NCBI RefSeq assembly: GCF_030272615.1
Contig: NC_081407.1
Coordinates: forward strand, 153,905,048 to 153,969,047
Source of the DNA: Cryptomeria japonica
Lineage: Eukaryota; Streptophyta; Pinopsida; Cupressales; Cupressaceae
Direction of reading: 5' to 3'
DNA: 64,000 nucleotides
The notes beneath the pieces are model-generated. The model was not told the DNA's origin, searched no databases, and saw only the letters and a list, made by a program, of their open reading frames with translations. A program made the translations under genes and the position numbers. Below, in pieces: positions 11,318 to 22,469 of this stretch; positions within the stretch are counted from its first letter, which is position 1; each line of letters starts with the position of its first letter.

Positions 11318-11327
11318 CTCTCCTTTT
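11318..11327 (-). promoter_or_regulatory. polypurine tract of element J
   Basis: The minus strand reads AAAAGGAGAG directly before LTR J. It is the expected plus-strand primer site of a minus-oriented LTR element. Confidence 0.6.
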
Positions 11328-11559
11328 GGCATTGATGTCACAACCACACAATCAACCGAGGTTGCCACAAACCTGTGAAGAATTTGAATCTTGAAATAAT
11401 CTAAACAAATCTGAACCTTGTAAGAAATCTGAAGCCTTTCTCACCTTTTGACATCAATGGCAAAGGGTTGCTGATACCAAACTTGAAATAAAGCACTTCT
11501 CATCCTTTGATATCAATGACAAAGGGTTGTTGATATCAAACTTGAAATAAAACACTCCT

Positions 11560-12690
11560 AAGTAGATGTTTTCCTTTCAAAAAATTTAGAGAGAAGATAA
11601 AATCTTAGGCTTCCATCTGCGCCGAAGCCAACTATTATTAACTTGCTCAAATAAGCAACCTTTACCTTTTACCTCTCTCAAATCATAGACATTGCTCTCC
11701 GTTCGTTTCCTTTCAATGATCAACCTGGCTGAATTAACTTTTCAAATTTCACACTCGAGCATTAAAGCTCATTGAATATCCATTGTCACATAATTGACTA
11801 ACACTCAACAAATTATACTTTAGTTTCTCTACACACCAAACATTATGTACTTTTAAAGTGTCATCAATGCTTAGAGAACCTTTATCTTGAATTTGTACTC
11901 ATGATTTATAACCAAATTTTACTACACCATCGTTCCAATTAGTGAAGGGAATAAACTTACTCTTATCACCTTTCATGTGATTTGAGCAACCACTGTCTAT
12001 GATCCAAAGGTTTTGTCTATTCGTATTTGGAGCAATCTGAGAAATTATGGACTTTTCCGACTTCTTGCCTTCTTTCTTCCTCCACACTTTCTTTGTCTCT
12101 TTCTCGAAGAACTTGTTTTGAGCCCTTTTTTTTGTTGCAAAACCCAAATAACAATTCCTTGCAATAAGACCAACATTCTAACAATTAAAACAGTTCATAT
12201 CAGAGCCCTTCAATGAATCAAAAGAATTTTGACTGATAAAATTGATTTTCCTCGGTACAACCTTACAATTAGCTGCTTTATAACCAAAGTAATTACAAAG
12301 ATTACAATAACCATAGAAGGAATAAATTCTGTTTGTTGTTCTTCTTGTTGGAAGATGCCATTGTGGATACCCTTTTTGTCTGTGAACCTTAACAAACCCA
12401 TCATTGGTTTCTTTTTATTGAAAGGATTATTAGAACTCCGACCTTTATCAAGATCCAATCCAGATTTGTTTTTATTTAACCTCTGACTTGCCAACATTTC
12501 ATCCAACATATTATTACTTTTAACAAATTATTCTTTTCTATCTGACTCATTTTTATATTGTTCAAGATCATGTTGTAAAGCCACTAATTTATCTTCTAAA
12601 ACAATATATTCTTTAGATTTAGACAAAAAATTCGAATGTATTACCTCTTCCCTTTTCGTACCTTCTTCAATTTCAACTTTTAGCTCGATG
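11560..12690 (-). pseudogene. Ty1/copia gag-protease remnant (element J)
   Basis: Minus strand: a coiled-coil-like gag segment near 12690-12480; two decayed CCHC knuckles near 12310-12160 (NCFNC.NVGLIARNC lacks the His, and a YGYCNLCNYFGYK-type block has Tyr for His); then a Copia protease with LWIIDSGCSNHMKGDKSKF (11899-12147) and, after a stop, SLSIDDTLKVHNVWCVEKLK with NLLSVSQLCDNG. The integrase, reverse transcriptase and RNase H expected next are missing: only ~250 bp separate the protease end from the polypurine tract. A TRIM sits at the gag end. The element is internally deleted and inactive. Confidence 0.75.
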
Positions 12691-12700
12691 ATTATCTAGT

Positions 12701-13053
12701 TGTTGACTTGGTGGTTAGCACCTCCTTGGAGACTCATGACACGACTTAACCACCTCACGTGGGTTGAGTTAAATTTAGTATTTGCATCGAGAGTTGATAG
12801 TTCGAGATTTTGGTGCAATGACAAATGATTCCAACAATTGGTATTAGAGCCTTGGGTCACGAGTTTGAGTCTCCCTTTAGTGGGTGTTGAAGGCTTAGTT
12901 AGTGCCGAGGGGAAGATTGTTGACTTGGTGGTTAGCACCTCCTTGGGGACTTGTGACATGACTTAATCGCCTCTTGTGGGTTGGGTTAAATCTGGCATTT
13001 GTATCAAGCATTGATAGTTCGACCTTTTGGTGCAACAACAAATGATTCCAACA
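12701..13053 (+). mobile_element. complete TRIM element, 353 bp
   Basis: Two 136-bp LTRs (12701-12836 and 12918-13053) begin TGTTGACTTGGTGG and end ATTCCAACA. They flank an 81-bp core with PBS TGGTATTAGAGCC (12839-12851) and polypurine tract GAGGGGAAGA (12907-12916). It has no coding capacity. The 5-bp flanks (CTAGT and TATAT) do not match, so either the target duplication has decayed or this is a recombinant. The PBS is the same variant used by element A. TRIMs move only with enzymes from autonomous elements. Confidence 0.92.
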
Positions 13054-13306
13054 TATATGTCATGGGTTTGGATGTTAATCTTGTCAAATTTTGTTTTGGA
13101 AACACTTGGAATGGTTAATCTTAATGTGCACAAGTTCATGAAGCTTTTCTACAAGAGAAAATATACAATTGTAGGATATTACATGTTTTCAGGTATGAAA
13201 GACTAATACCTAGATTGTGTGCAAGCTATATGATCTATCATCTAGAAAAGATCACAAGAAATAGAATATGGGAAAATATGAATTTGCACAAGAGGTAGAG
13301 AGCGTG
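13054..13306. other. unassigned spacer between TRIM and element A
   Basis: AT-rich sequence in which I see no gene or terminal motif. Its last five bases (13307-13311) form the CATAT target duplication of element A. Confidence 0.4.
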
Positions 13307-13311
13307 CATAT

Positions 13312-14512
13312 TGTTGGCATTTTGATGATTATGTTGTGATTGTCATTGATGGACACACACTTGCTATGAGATCACTTTGAGAATGTATGAATTATGCTCA
13401 ACTGGTAATTGTTTCAAACTGGTATCATGTTGTAGTATTTAGACTACTGTTGTTATGCAGAAAGTGTTTACCGATCTCAAGCGGTATAAAGGCCCAAGCG
13501 ACATAGAGAGATCAAGCGGTTTAAGGATCTCAAGTGGAGCGGAGCAAAGGAGTTAGAAGCGACAAATATCTTTTTCCCAGTCTTCAATTTTTGTCAACTG
13601 GTAATACAATAAACCGGTATTACTCTGATTCACCAACCGGTAACCAGAAAGTTGGACAAACCGGTAATACTCTGTGATGAGTTACCAACCGGTATATTTT
13701 TGTGATGAGTTACCATCCACCGACACTTTGATGGTGATTTTGTGCAGTGTTACCAAATGTGTCTATATACAATGAACCTAGGAACTTGCAATGCAATCCT
13801 TTTGGACTGACATGAAATCAGATTCCTTTTAAGGACATCATGTCTAGGGTTTTAGTATGTGTGTAGCTGATAGGGTTTGTGGTGGTTGATGAGCTCTTGA
13901 ATGTGCGATCTTAACTGAGAAGATCAAGTCTGTGAGTTGTAATAGAGTAAGAAGTTACTGAAGACTGAAGTAATGCTGAAATGCATTAGCTATGAGCTAC
14001 AATGGATCTAATCAAGCAGACTGTGCCATTTGCTAGATCATTCACTTGTTGATTACTCACATTTTTGACAAGTTGGAAACCCTTAATCGGGTAGGCCCAG
14101 AAAAGCCTTTGTAAATCCTCTAACAAGGTGGTTCACATCTATGGATCTGAAATCCTCTCACAAGGTAGTCTTTAATTGGACTTATCTCCTAACAGAGATT
14201 GAGATTCCTAACAGGATCTGTTCTGGTAAAGAACATTGTATGACCTTAACCGGTCTGGTTACTATTCTGCAGATAGTTACTTGTGAGTTTCATCTCACTT
14301 TGGTTTTTCCCATTTGGGTTTCCACGTCAAAATCTCTTGTGTTATGGTGATTGTGCTTCTATGGGTGAATGCATTATTTGCTATTTGGTTTGCACATGTG
14401 TTAACCGGTTTGTTTGCTAAATTGTTTTACCGGTTTACTGCTAGACTATCAAAGTGTTTGAGTACAATTTTTTTTGGTATACTAATTCACCCCCCCCTCT
14501 TAGTATTCATCA
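13312..14512 (+). repeat. element A 5' LTR (1,201 bp)
   Basis: It starts TGTTGG and ends TTCATCA and matches 19884-22464. A TATA-like motif, TCTATATAC, lies near 13761-13769. A run of eight C at 14490-14497 lies 15 bp from the end, the same place as the G/C-tract in other LTRs here. Several ACTGGT sites correspond to ACCGGT in the 3' LTR. Confidence 0.92.
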
Positions 14513-14514
14513 AT

Positions 14515-14527
14515 TGGTATTAGAGCC
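14515..14527 (+). promoter_or_regulatory. element A primer-binding site
   Basis: TGGTATTAGAGCC differs by one base from the usual initiator-Met tRNA complement and lies 2 bp after the 5' LTR. Confidence 0.88.
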
Positions 14528-14550
14528 AACCTTTCTATAAGTCTAACCAC

Positions 14551-15844
14551 TTGGAAAGAGATATGGGGGAATACACTGTGAGGGAACTTACTTATCGGCT
14601 CACTCAGCCTGAGCAAGCCTATGATGAACTTATGGTCAAATATAAGGCCTGTCAGGCAAAAAGAAGAGAGCATGCTGAAAAATTGATGGAGCTAACTGAA
14701 AACAGTTCTTTTGATGAAGCGGACATGGAAGCCCTAATTCAAGAAGTTGAAAAACTGAATGAGTCCAATGCCAACCTAAGAAGGGAACTTGAAGGCCTAA
14801 CTATTAGAATGTGTCAAGAGCTTGAGAATTGGAGGAAAGCTGAAGATCTGGTAAAAGACAAAGATCATGAGATCTCCAAGCTGAAGCAAGAGATCAATGC
14901 ACTTACCGCTTGTCTTCATGAAAGAAAAATGGAAAAAGAAGAGGTGCAAGGTGAACTAAACATGGCTATCTCTGAGAATGCAACCTTGAAGGAATCCAAT
15001 GCTGCCATTTCCAAAGAACTCACTGAGTCAAATGAAATACTTGCCAAATTCAATAAGAGCTCTGTCAAGCTAGAGTAGAAGCTTGAATCAGCTAAACCGG
15101 TAAAGAATACCAATGGACTTGGTTTCTTTTGAATACGAGGAAGGTGAAACCTCTGGAACAAAAAGTGGAGCATCAAAGAAACAACCGATATCAAAGGATA
15201 AAGGTAAGCAAAAGTTCAAACCTGTTTGCTTTAACTGTCTTAAGGAAGGACACACTTCTAATGTATGTAGAAGTAAGACTTACAATAATTTTCCTTATTT
15301 TCTAAATGATAAGTCTAGATCCAATAGATTCAATGGTAATTGTTATGCATGCAACAAGTTTGGGCATAGAGCATTTGAATGCAGGTCTGTCATGCCCAAT
15401 ACCTGAAGGTATCCTCAAAGGAATCAAGGAGTTTTTCCTGAACCCTCTGGGAACTGGAACCCAAATCGGTTTAATACCCATAGTCATCAGTCAGGTAACG
15501 GTGGCTATCAAGCGGCAACCGAATGGAGAGCAATCCGTGTGATTTGTCATGGTCATGGTCACACTGCTGCAACATGCAGAAGGAAGAATGAAAACATGAA
15601 TAATGGACCTTGGAGAGCACTTGGAATGGTTTGCTATCACTGTAACAAACCGGGTCATACAACAAGATTCTGCAGAGCAAGAAAGAGTATATCGGATGAT
15701 ATACTAGTCACTCCGGAAGGAAAAATTGATGTTGAAATTGTTCAAGCAAATATGAAGAAAACCTGGAAGAAGAAGCCAGAAGAAGTGATTCAAGAAGAAC
15801 CGGTTTCTGCACCCAGTGTGGAAGTCGCTGAACCGACAAACTAA
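14551..15844 (+). pseudogene. element A ORF1: coiled-coil, CCHC Gag-like protein
   Basis: The N-terminal ~170 residues are an almost uninterrupted coiled coil (MERDMGEYTVRELTYRLTQ; then heptad-rich ...ALIQEVEKLNESNANLRREL). A TAG at 15076 replaces a likely Gln, and a frameshift follows near 15100. Then come zinc knuckles CFNCLKEGHTSNVC (15228-15269) and CYACNKFGHRAFEC (15342-15383), a degenerate third (CHGHGHTAATC) and a fourth, CYHCNKPGHTTRFC (15632-15673). The frame ends EVAEPTN-stop at 15842-15844. CCHC knuckles bind the RNA packaged in virus-like particles. The usual Copia gag core before the knuckles is absent and a coiled coil takes its place. Homologous to ORF1 of B and E. Confidence 0.8.
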
Positions 15845-16286
15845 GCATTAGAAAAACTTAGGGGGAGCAAACGGTGAAATAGCTCGAACCCCCGGTTGAC
15901 ACCGGTAAAAGACCTTAACCGGTATGAGATACCTGTCGGATTGGCAGAAGACCGGAAACGGTATAAGGCAAAATTAGGGTTTACGCCCTAATACTGGAGC
16001 ATTTATTATGGTAGGTGGAGAATTTGTTTAAAAAGAATTTTCAAATCATTTCTCACTATCATTTTTCGAGCAAAGAAGTTTTCAAGTGCAGAGCGAAGAA
16101 AAACGATTTACATTGCGATCCAAAGAATTTATCAAAATCCTAAAGAAGAATTGAAGCAAACATCTGTTGGAGAAGTGTAGAACGCAAAGCGGTATTTCTG
16201 CAACCGAAGGAGTGTGTAGTGAAGTTCAAATTGCGAAGCCCTAAATTTCGATATATGAAGGTAATTTTTGAAATTCTCTGTTTATC
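15845..16286 (+). promoter_or_regulatory. element A ORF1-ORF2 leader with central polypurine tract
   Basis: It contains TTAGGGGGAG (15858-15867), identical to one of the tracts before the 3' LTR, and TATAAGG at 15962-15968, about 320 bp before the ORF2 ATG. The last bases before that ATG (AAGGTAATTTTTGAAATT) resemble the leaders of ORF2 in B, C, D and E. It could be an internal promoter and 5' UTR for ORF2, or a spliced leader. Confidence 0.45.
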
Positions 16287-19200
16287 ATGGCTTCAACATC
16301 ACATGCTAGCTCTAGTGCACCCATTGATTCTGTAGACTTCATTCAATGGAAGACAAAATACAATGCCCTATCTCAAATACCCGCTGGTGTCATAGTGGAA
16401 GAAGGCATTTCAGATTTCATTGACTGCAAGATTGAAGACCTAGGATCTCTAATGATCCATTCCCAGTTGAGTCTGTCCTGCGGAAAGGATAGAAGATTAA
16501 ACCGGAATTCAACATTCTGGAAAAGAAGAAACTTCACAACGCAGTCTATTTTCTTGAAGAATTTTCGGATGATCACATTCACATTATTCTGAGCAGAGTA
16601 CACAGTGATAAGATGTACTTAGAGCGGACGCATGATATCACACCAGAAGCGATTCATGCCATCACCGGTTTCTGCAACGTCGGTGAAGTACCGACCCTAA
16701 GAAAGATTAGCAAGACATAAATGACTAAGTTCACTGGTTCTATGAGCGATTCACGGGGAATGACTGTCAATTCAATCGAGGGTGATCTTGTCAAATATGC
16801 ATGTATGGTGATAGGATACCAGACGTTCCATGCCAGTAGAATCAACTCTATCTCTGTTGCAGCGGTAAATGCCGCCCACAGGATGATCAAGGAAGATGCA
16901 TCGTTTGATCTATGCACTTGTATGCAAAGACAACTTCTGTTGATTCTCAAGTCGATCAAATAGGACAATGCACTGAGATTTAAGTTCAGACAACTACTGG
17001 TTGGGTTGTTCTTTTACTTCCAAGGCTACTTTCCAGGAGTAGGTGATATTCAGTGGTCTGCTGACCAACTGGTGACAAAGCAAATCAAGGAAAGCCTACA
17101 AGCGGTAGGAACCAGCTATTCGGAAGTGCTGAACAAATACTTTGACGAGTTCAGATGCAAAATGAACCAAAGGGTAAGAATATCTAGTGATATAGTCAAA
17201 AAGTATGAGGAAGACATCTGCTTCACCATCAAAGTTGATGAGTGCATAATGGAGGCGGTTGAGCCTAGACAGGAAGAAGTGGAAGCAATGGGATATGAGG
17301 TAATGTATGATATGTTGGATGGGTATGCCTCTACCCTATTTGCCTCGCCTCTTGATCCAAAGGCAAAGAGAACCGACACATATCTAGAAAGGGATACACC
17401 TGTTTAAGAACCCTCACTAAAGAAGGGAAAGGTAGTGCCTTCAACATCGACACCGGTTACTCCAGCAAGTCCCAAAGTGACCAAGCAGTCACCAGTAAAG
17501 AAGAAACTGGAAGCGACACCTGCCAAAGTCTTCGAGAGGAAGTGGAAGACAAAAAGCAATACACCAGACTCAGAGGACACTGTGTCTGACGAACAACCTA
17601 AGAAGACTAGGCAAACGAGGAAAAAGACAAAGAATGAACCAACAACATTGGCACTGGTAAATATTGATATTTCCTCTTACAAACCTTTGACACATTGTCA
17701 AAGAACAATTAAGAATATTAGAAGAAAAGTACTTGGTGATTTGAAAGAGTGCTTTGATGATTTTAATGATGATGAAAAGAAAGAAGTTGAATAAGAAGTT
17801 ATCAATTATTTATGTATTAATGACCGATAGCCATCAAAAATTAAATCTGAGATGCCCGATTCTTTGTATAATTCTTTAGACAACAAGTGGCGCATTGCCA
17901 TAGAAAAGGAATGAGAAATAAGAGAGGAAGTATTTGCACAATACTTTCTTGATGTGCCTAAAATAGAACTGTATGAAGTGATGGAGATATATAAGGGCCT
18001 CTTCTTCATGAGAAGAAGAAGACTCCTGTTATTGGAAGGAAAAGTTCCGGAAGTGGTCAAGGATACCCACTCCCTTGCTCAATCAACTTTAAGACTACAT
18101 GAAGTGGCTGAAGCCAACAAGAAAGTAGAGCAAGAACCGGAAATCACTCAATCAGATGAAATATACAACAATGAAGGACAACCGGCCACCACTTAAATGG
18201 AACCGATTGATGTTGATGCCTTAAACGATGACAATGTTACTCCAGATGCTCAGTAGAAACAAAAGGTCAAAAGAAACAGGAGGAAGACAAGAGAAAATAG
18301 ATAGAGGAAGAAAAGAAGAAACAGGAGGAAGACAAGAGAAAACAGGCAGAGGAAGAAAAGGAGAAATAGAAGGAAGACAAGAGAAAATAGGCAGAGGAAT
18401 AGAAGAAGAAACAGGAGAAAGAAAAGACAAAACAGGCAGAACAGGAGAAGAAAAAGAAAGAGGAAGAAAAGAGAAAAGAATAAGAAACAAGAAGAGGAGA
18501 ATAAGAAGAAGGAAGTGGAAAAGGAAGAGGAGAATAAGAAACAAGAGGAAGAGGAGAAGAAAAAGGAAGAGGAGAAGAGAAAGGAAGAGGAGAAGAAAAA
18601 GGATGAGGAGAAGAGAAAGGAAGAGAAGAAAAAGGATGAAGATGAAGAGAAGTGGAAAGAAGAGGAGAAAAAGAAGGCAAAAGAAGACAAGAAAAAAGCC
18701 AAAGAGAAAGAAGAAGTGGCACAAAGCACTCAGATGAAGACTCCAAAGGCAACCGATAGTCAAGCCAAACCGGCTGACATTACCAGTCCTATTGACCTCT
18801 AGTCTACAAATGAATCGGAGCTACTGCAGAGCATTAAGCTTGCTCAAGAGCGATTGGATGCTCTAAGGAGGAAATAGGAGGAAGATGTTATCCAAACTGC
18901 GGTGGAAACACTCACCAATTTGATACCCAGTACAAACCTCCCCAGTACCGATCCCTCACTTGCCCAATTAAAGCTTCTATGTACAGTTGTGGAAGACCAA
19001 GTCCAAAGCTTGGAAGAAGTTGCAGAAACAAATGCCAAGAAGGAGCATGAAAAGGCTCTGAACATTGCCTTGGTGAAGAAGTTGAATGAGCTTCGGTCAG
19101 AACTTCAGAAGGCACAAAAGGACATCAGAGATGCAATGGATGAGGGCAATCTACCACTTAGCAAGATTTGTCAACCTCATTTATTTTGTGATGATGTGCT

Positions 19201-19600
19201 CACTCAGAAGGACAAACTGCAATCTGAAATGCAATCATTTATTAGCACCTTCAAGATGCCATATGATTCCTTCTCCACATATGGACAAATTGCTCACCGG
19301 TTTCAACTTCAGTGTGCAAGAATAGAGGCAGAGATAAACAACTGGACACGTAATTTGCAGGAACTTCAACTGGTCCTACTGCCAAGACTGCAAAATATCC
19401 AGAAATGCTACCTCAATCTAGATGCCCTAACGGTCACTCAAGAGATGAGTACCATGGATGCCATGGAGGAGCAGGTTTATCAGATGCAAACGGAGAATGA
19501 GGTTGCTACCTCATTGCTTGAATCATGGTATTTATCCATGAAGACATTTATGCAAGATTTTAAATCAGTTTTTGACAAGTTTCACTCTTTATTGTCATAA
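16287..19600 (+). pseudogene. element A ORF2: conserved accessory protein (~1,100 codons)
   Basis: It starts ATGGCTTCAACATCACATGC and has one frameshift near 16499, after which the main frame runs on with scattered stops. N-terminal domain: IHIILSRVHSDKMYLE, then THDITPEAIHAITGF, MVIGYQTFHASRINSI and FKFRQLLVGLFFYFQG. A second block: RVRISSDIVKKYEEDICF and ECIMEAVEPRQEEVEAMGYE (17238-17297). A basic linker follows (17440-17660), then a Lys/Glu/Gln repeat region (18268-18720) and a C-terminal coiled coil (18902-19600). Homologous blocks in the same order occur in B, C, D and E. It has no reverse transcriptase, integrase or protease motif. Its role is unknown; it lies where pol would be. Confidence 0.75.
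18268..18720 (+). repeat. 45-bp coding minisatellite and Lys/Glu-rich tract in ORF2
   Basis: About four copies of a 45-bp unit (encoding roughly KKQEEDKRKQAEEEK) lie at 18268-18445. They are followed by irregular GAA/GAG/AAG-rich sequence to ~18720. Several AAATAG codons sit where other units have AAACAG, so the stops read as decayed Gln. Reading frames drift within the repeat, as expected from slippage. Confidence 0.85.
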
Positions 19601-19667
19601 ACTTTTTAAATTAGTTTTTAATGCTAATGGAATAGGGTTTTTTCAACTGTACTTTGTCATTGTTGGC

Positions 19668-19882
19668 AAAGGGGGAGTAGTATTTTGTATTTAAAATTTT
19701 GATGCATGCTTTGCATACTTTCATGTTTATCTTAGTAATGAAGTAGTATACATTGTATTTTTTGCAAAAGGGATAGTGTATATGCTTAGGGGGAGTAATT
19801 TTACTTATAGTATAATTTTGTTGTAAAACACTTAGATGTCAAAATTTTTTCTAAGTGTTGCCATCAATGCCAAAGGGGGAGA
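19668..19882 (+). promoter_or_regulatory. three polypurine tracts before element A 3' LTR
   Basis: AAAGGGGGAG at 19668-19677, TTAGGGGGAG at 19785-19794 and AAAGGGGGAGA at 19872-19882; the last abuts the LTR. The final one sits in CATCAATGCCAAAGGGGGAG, a context shared by all elements of the family in this window. Confidence 0.75.
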
Positions 19883-19883
19883 T

Positions 19884-22464
19884 TGTTGGCATTTTGATGA
19901 TTATGTTGTGATTGTCATTGATGGACACACACTTGCTATGAGATCACTTTGAGAATGTATGAATTATTCTCAACCGGTAATTGTTCCAAACCGGTATCAT
20001 GTTGTAGTCTTTAGACTACTGTTGTTATGCAAAAAGTGTTTACCGATCTCAAGTGGTACAAAGACCCAAGCGGCATAGAGAGATCAAGCAGTTTAAGGAT
20101 CTCAAGTGGAGCGGAGCAAAGGAGCCAGAAGCGGTAGTTATCTTTTTCCCAGTCTTCAATTTTTGTCAACCGGTAATCCGTTAAACCGGTATTACTCTGA
20201 CTCACCAACCGGTAACCAGAAAGTTGGACAAACCGGTAATACTCTGTGATGAGTTACCAACCGGTATATTTTTGTGATGAATTACCATCCATCGACACTT
20301 TGACGGTGATTTTGTGCCATGTTACCAAATGTGTCTAGATACAATGAACCTAAAAACTTGCAATGTAATCCTATTGGACCGACATGAAATCAGATTCCTT
20401 TTAAGGACATCATGTCTAGGGTTTTAGTATGTGTGTAGTTGATAGGGTTTGTGGTGGTTGATGAGCTCTTGAATGTGCGATCTTAACTAAGAAGATCAAG
20501 TCTGTGAGTTGTAACAGAGTAAGAAGTTACTAAAGACTGAAGTAATGTTGAAATGCATTAGCTATGAGCTACAATGGATCTAATCAAGCAGACTGTGCCA
20601 TTTGCTAGTGATGCAAAGCATTATGAATTTCCAACCAAGGACTCCAAACCATACATGAAGCCCAATATATCAACACAATTCTTCAATCAATTAGAGGCAT
20701 TATCAACATCCTTAACATATTATCCCAACAACCAACCAATCAACATTTTAATGTATGAGAAATTAAATCTGCATTCAAGCATTATTTCTGATAAAAGATG
20801 GCCTCTTACATCCCATTTATCATCCACAAACACCTTATCCCCAACTTGCAAAATGATTTGGACTAGTAATGAAAATGACAAACTTGACTGTCCCTGTTTT
20901 GATATTTCTGATTCTGTTATTCATATCTTTTAACCTAGACAACAATGTTGGAATCTCTCCAGTGGAGACATAGATAACTAGTCTTTCTAAAACATATCCA
21001 AAAATTGTAAAGATCCAACAGTTCGTTAGATATTTATGCCCTCTGCACCGAGACTGTTTTGACTGTTATAGAAAAACAAGAAATGTGCATGCCCAGTTTG
21101 CCTAGGGCATCAAATATCTCACACAATACCAAACCATTCAATACCAAATCAAAACCATATCGAATTAAATTAAATCCACTACTAAAATCTAGAATATTAC
21201 AAATTTTGGATGGTTACATTGTGAGATATCAACAAATCCTTGTGACTAACACTGTTAATGAGGGTTTCCAGGCAGTTTTTAGTAAAATCCTCATATCTCT
21301 TTCATTTCACAATGAAAATGTTCCAAACCAAAAACAAAGGAAGGATTATTCATTCCCCTATCCAATAATACTATTGATACATTGTTTCCAGGCTGTACAG
21401 GTCACACAAGGCCTGGAAACAACTCAGAAATAGTTAAAACCAATCAAAATAACAAGAATTGAGTGCACCAAAATATACCAAAATGTTCTCCTTCCTCAAA
21501 TCTCGACTTGGATTGATAGTACAATGGTATTTAAAGCCTCTTGACCGTTCATACCATCCTAACTACCTCCAATACCAATGGGAACCAACTCTTCATCATT
21601 TTTGTTGCATTTTTGCAATGTTGTTTGTGCAACTTTTAGGCAACTTTTACATTTTTTGCAAGAATGACTCCAAAATTTACATGGGCCCTCTAAATATTCA
21701 AAAATGGACTAAACATAACATATTACATCCATTTTACCCTTCCTTGGGTATCTTACAAATTTTTTACCTTCTTGACCCAACTAGGACCCATTAGGACAAC
21801 TTGAGCAACTTTTACAAATTGTTACAATTATGGCTCATAACCCTTTACATTTTGACTCAATGGACTCAAATACATTAAAATGACCATATAAACTCAAATA
21901 TGAGTGAAATGACTCATGGCATGATCTTTAATCTTCTAGTGTACCTTTGTGCTAGGTGCTCCTGCACCAGCTAGATCATTCACTTGTTGATTACTCACAT
22001 CTTTGACAAGTTAGAAACCCTTAACTGGGTAGGCCCAGAAAAGCCTTTGTAAATCCTCTAACAAGGTGGTTCACATCTGTGGATCTAAAATCCTTTCACA
22101 AGGTAGTCTTTAATCAGACTTATCTCCTAACAGAGATTGAGATTCCTGACAGGATCTGTTTTGGTAAAGAACATGTATGACCTTAACCGGTCTGACCTTA
22201 ACCGGTCTGGTTACTATTCTGTAGATAGTTACTTGTGAGTTTCATCTCACCGTGGTTTTTCCCATTTGGGTTTCCACATCAAAATCTCTTGTGTTATGGT
22301 GATTGTGCTTCTGTGGGTGAATGCATTATTTGCTATTTGGTTTGCATGCGTGTTAACCGGTTTGTTTGCTAAACTATTTTACTGGTTTACTGCTAGACTA
22401 TCAAAGTGTTTGAGTACAATTTTTTTTGGTATACTAATTCACCCCCCCGTCTTAGTATTCATCA
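19884..22464 (+). repeat. element A 3' LTR, interrupted by nested LTR
   Basis: LTR sequence lies at 19884-20608 and 21970-22464 (about 1,215 bp without the insertion). A 17-bp block containing CTTAACCGGTCTG is duplicated near 22182-22213 relative to the 5' LTR. Seven ACCGGT sites lie between 19973 and 20265. Confidence 0.92.
20609..21969. mobile_element. nested solo LTR (1,361 bp) with GCTAG duplication
   Basis: GCTAG occurs at 20604-20608 and again at 21970-21974, and the intact 5' LTR of A has a single GCTAG at the matching place. The insert begins TGATGCAAAG and ends CTCCTGCACCA, so it has TG...CA ends. Both ends resemble the LTR of gypsy element G (TGATGCAATC...GCTCCTGCATTAGACA). No gene lies inside it. 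Best read as a solo LTR of a G-related gypsy family. Confidence 0.85.
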
Positions 22465-22469
22465 CATAT

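Larger units (their letters stand above)
13312..22464 (+). mobile_element. element A: non-autonomous LTR retrotransposon, target-flanked
   Basis: It is bounded by CATAT target duplications (13307-13311 and 22465-22469). The LTRs begin TGTTGGCATTTTGATG and end TTAGTATTCATCA. The internal region holds PBS, ORF1 (coiled coil plus CCHC), a leader, ORF2 and polypurine tracts, with no protease, integrase, reverse transcriptase or RNase H. A 1,361-bp insertion in the 3' LTR accounts for its extra length. The two LTRs are highly similar apart from this, a 17-bp duplication and CG-to-TG changes, which suggests fairly recent insertion. Confidence 0.93.

Noticed and set aside
18221-18763. Long minus-strand open frames rich in Ser, Phe and Leu
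   Set aside because: They are the complement of the purine-rich coding minisatellite of ORF2, where stops are rare on the opposite strand.
20574-20933. Open frame of 119 codons
   Set aside because: It starts in the LTR of A and runs across the insertion junction at 20609 into the nested LTR, so it is a chimera without known similarity.
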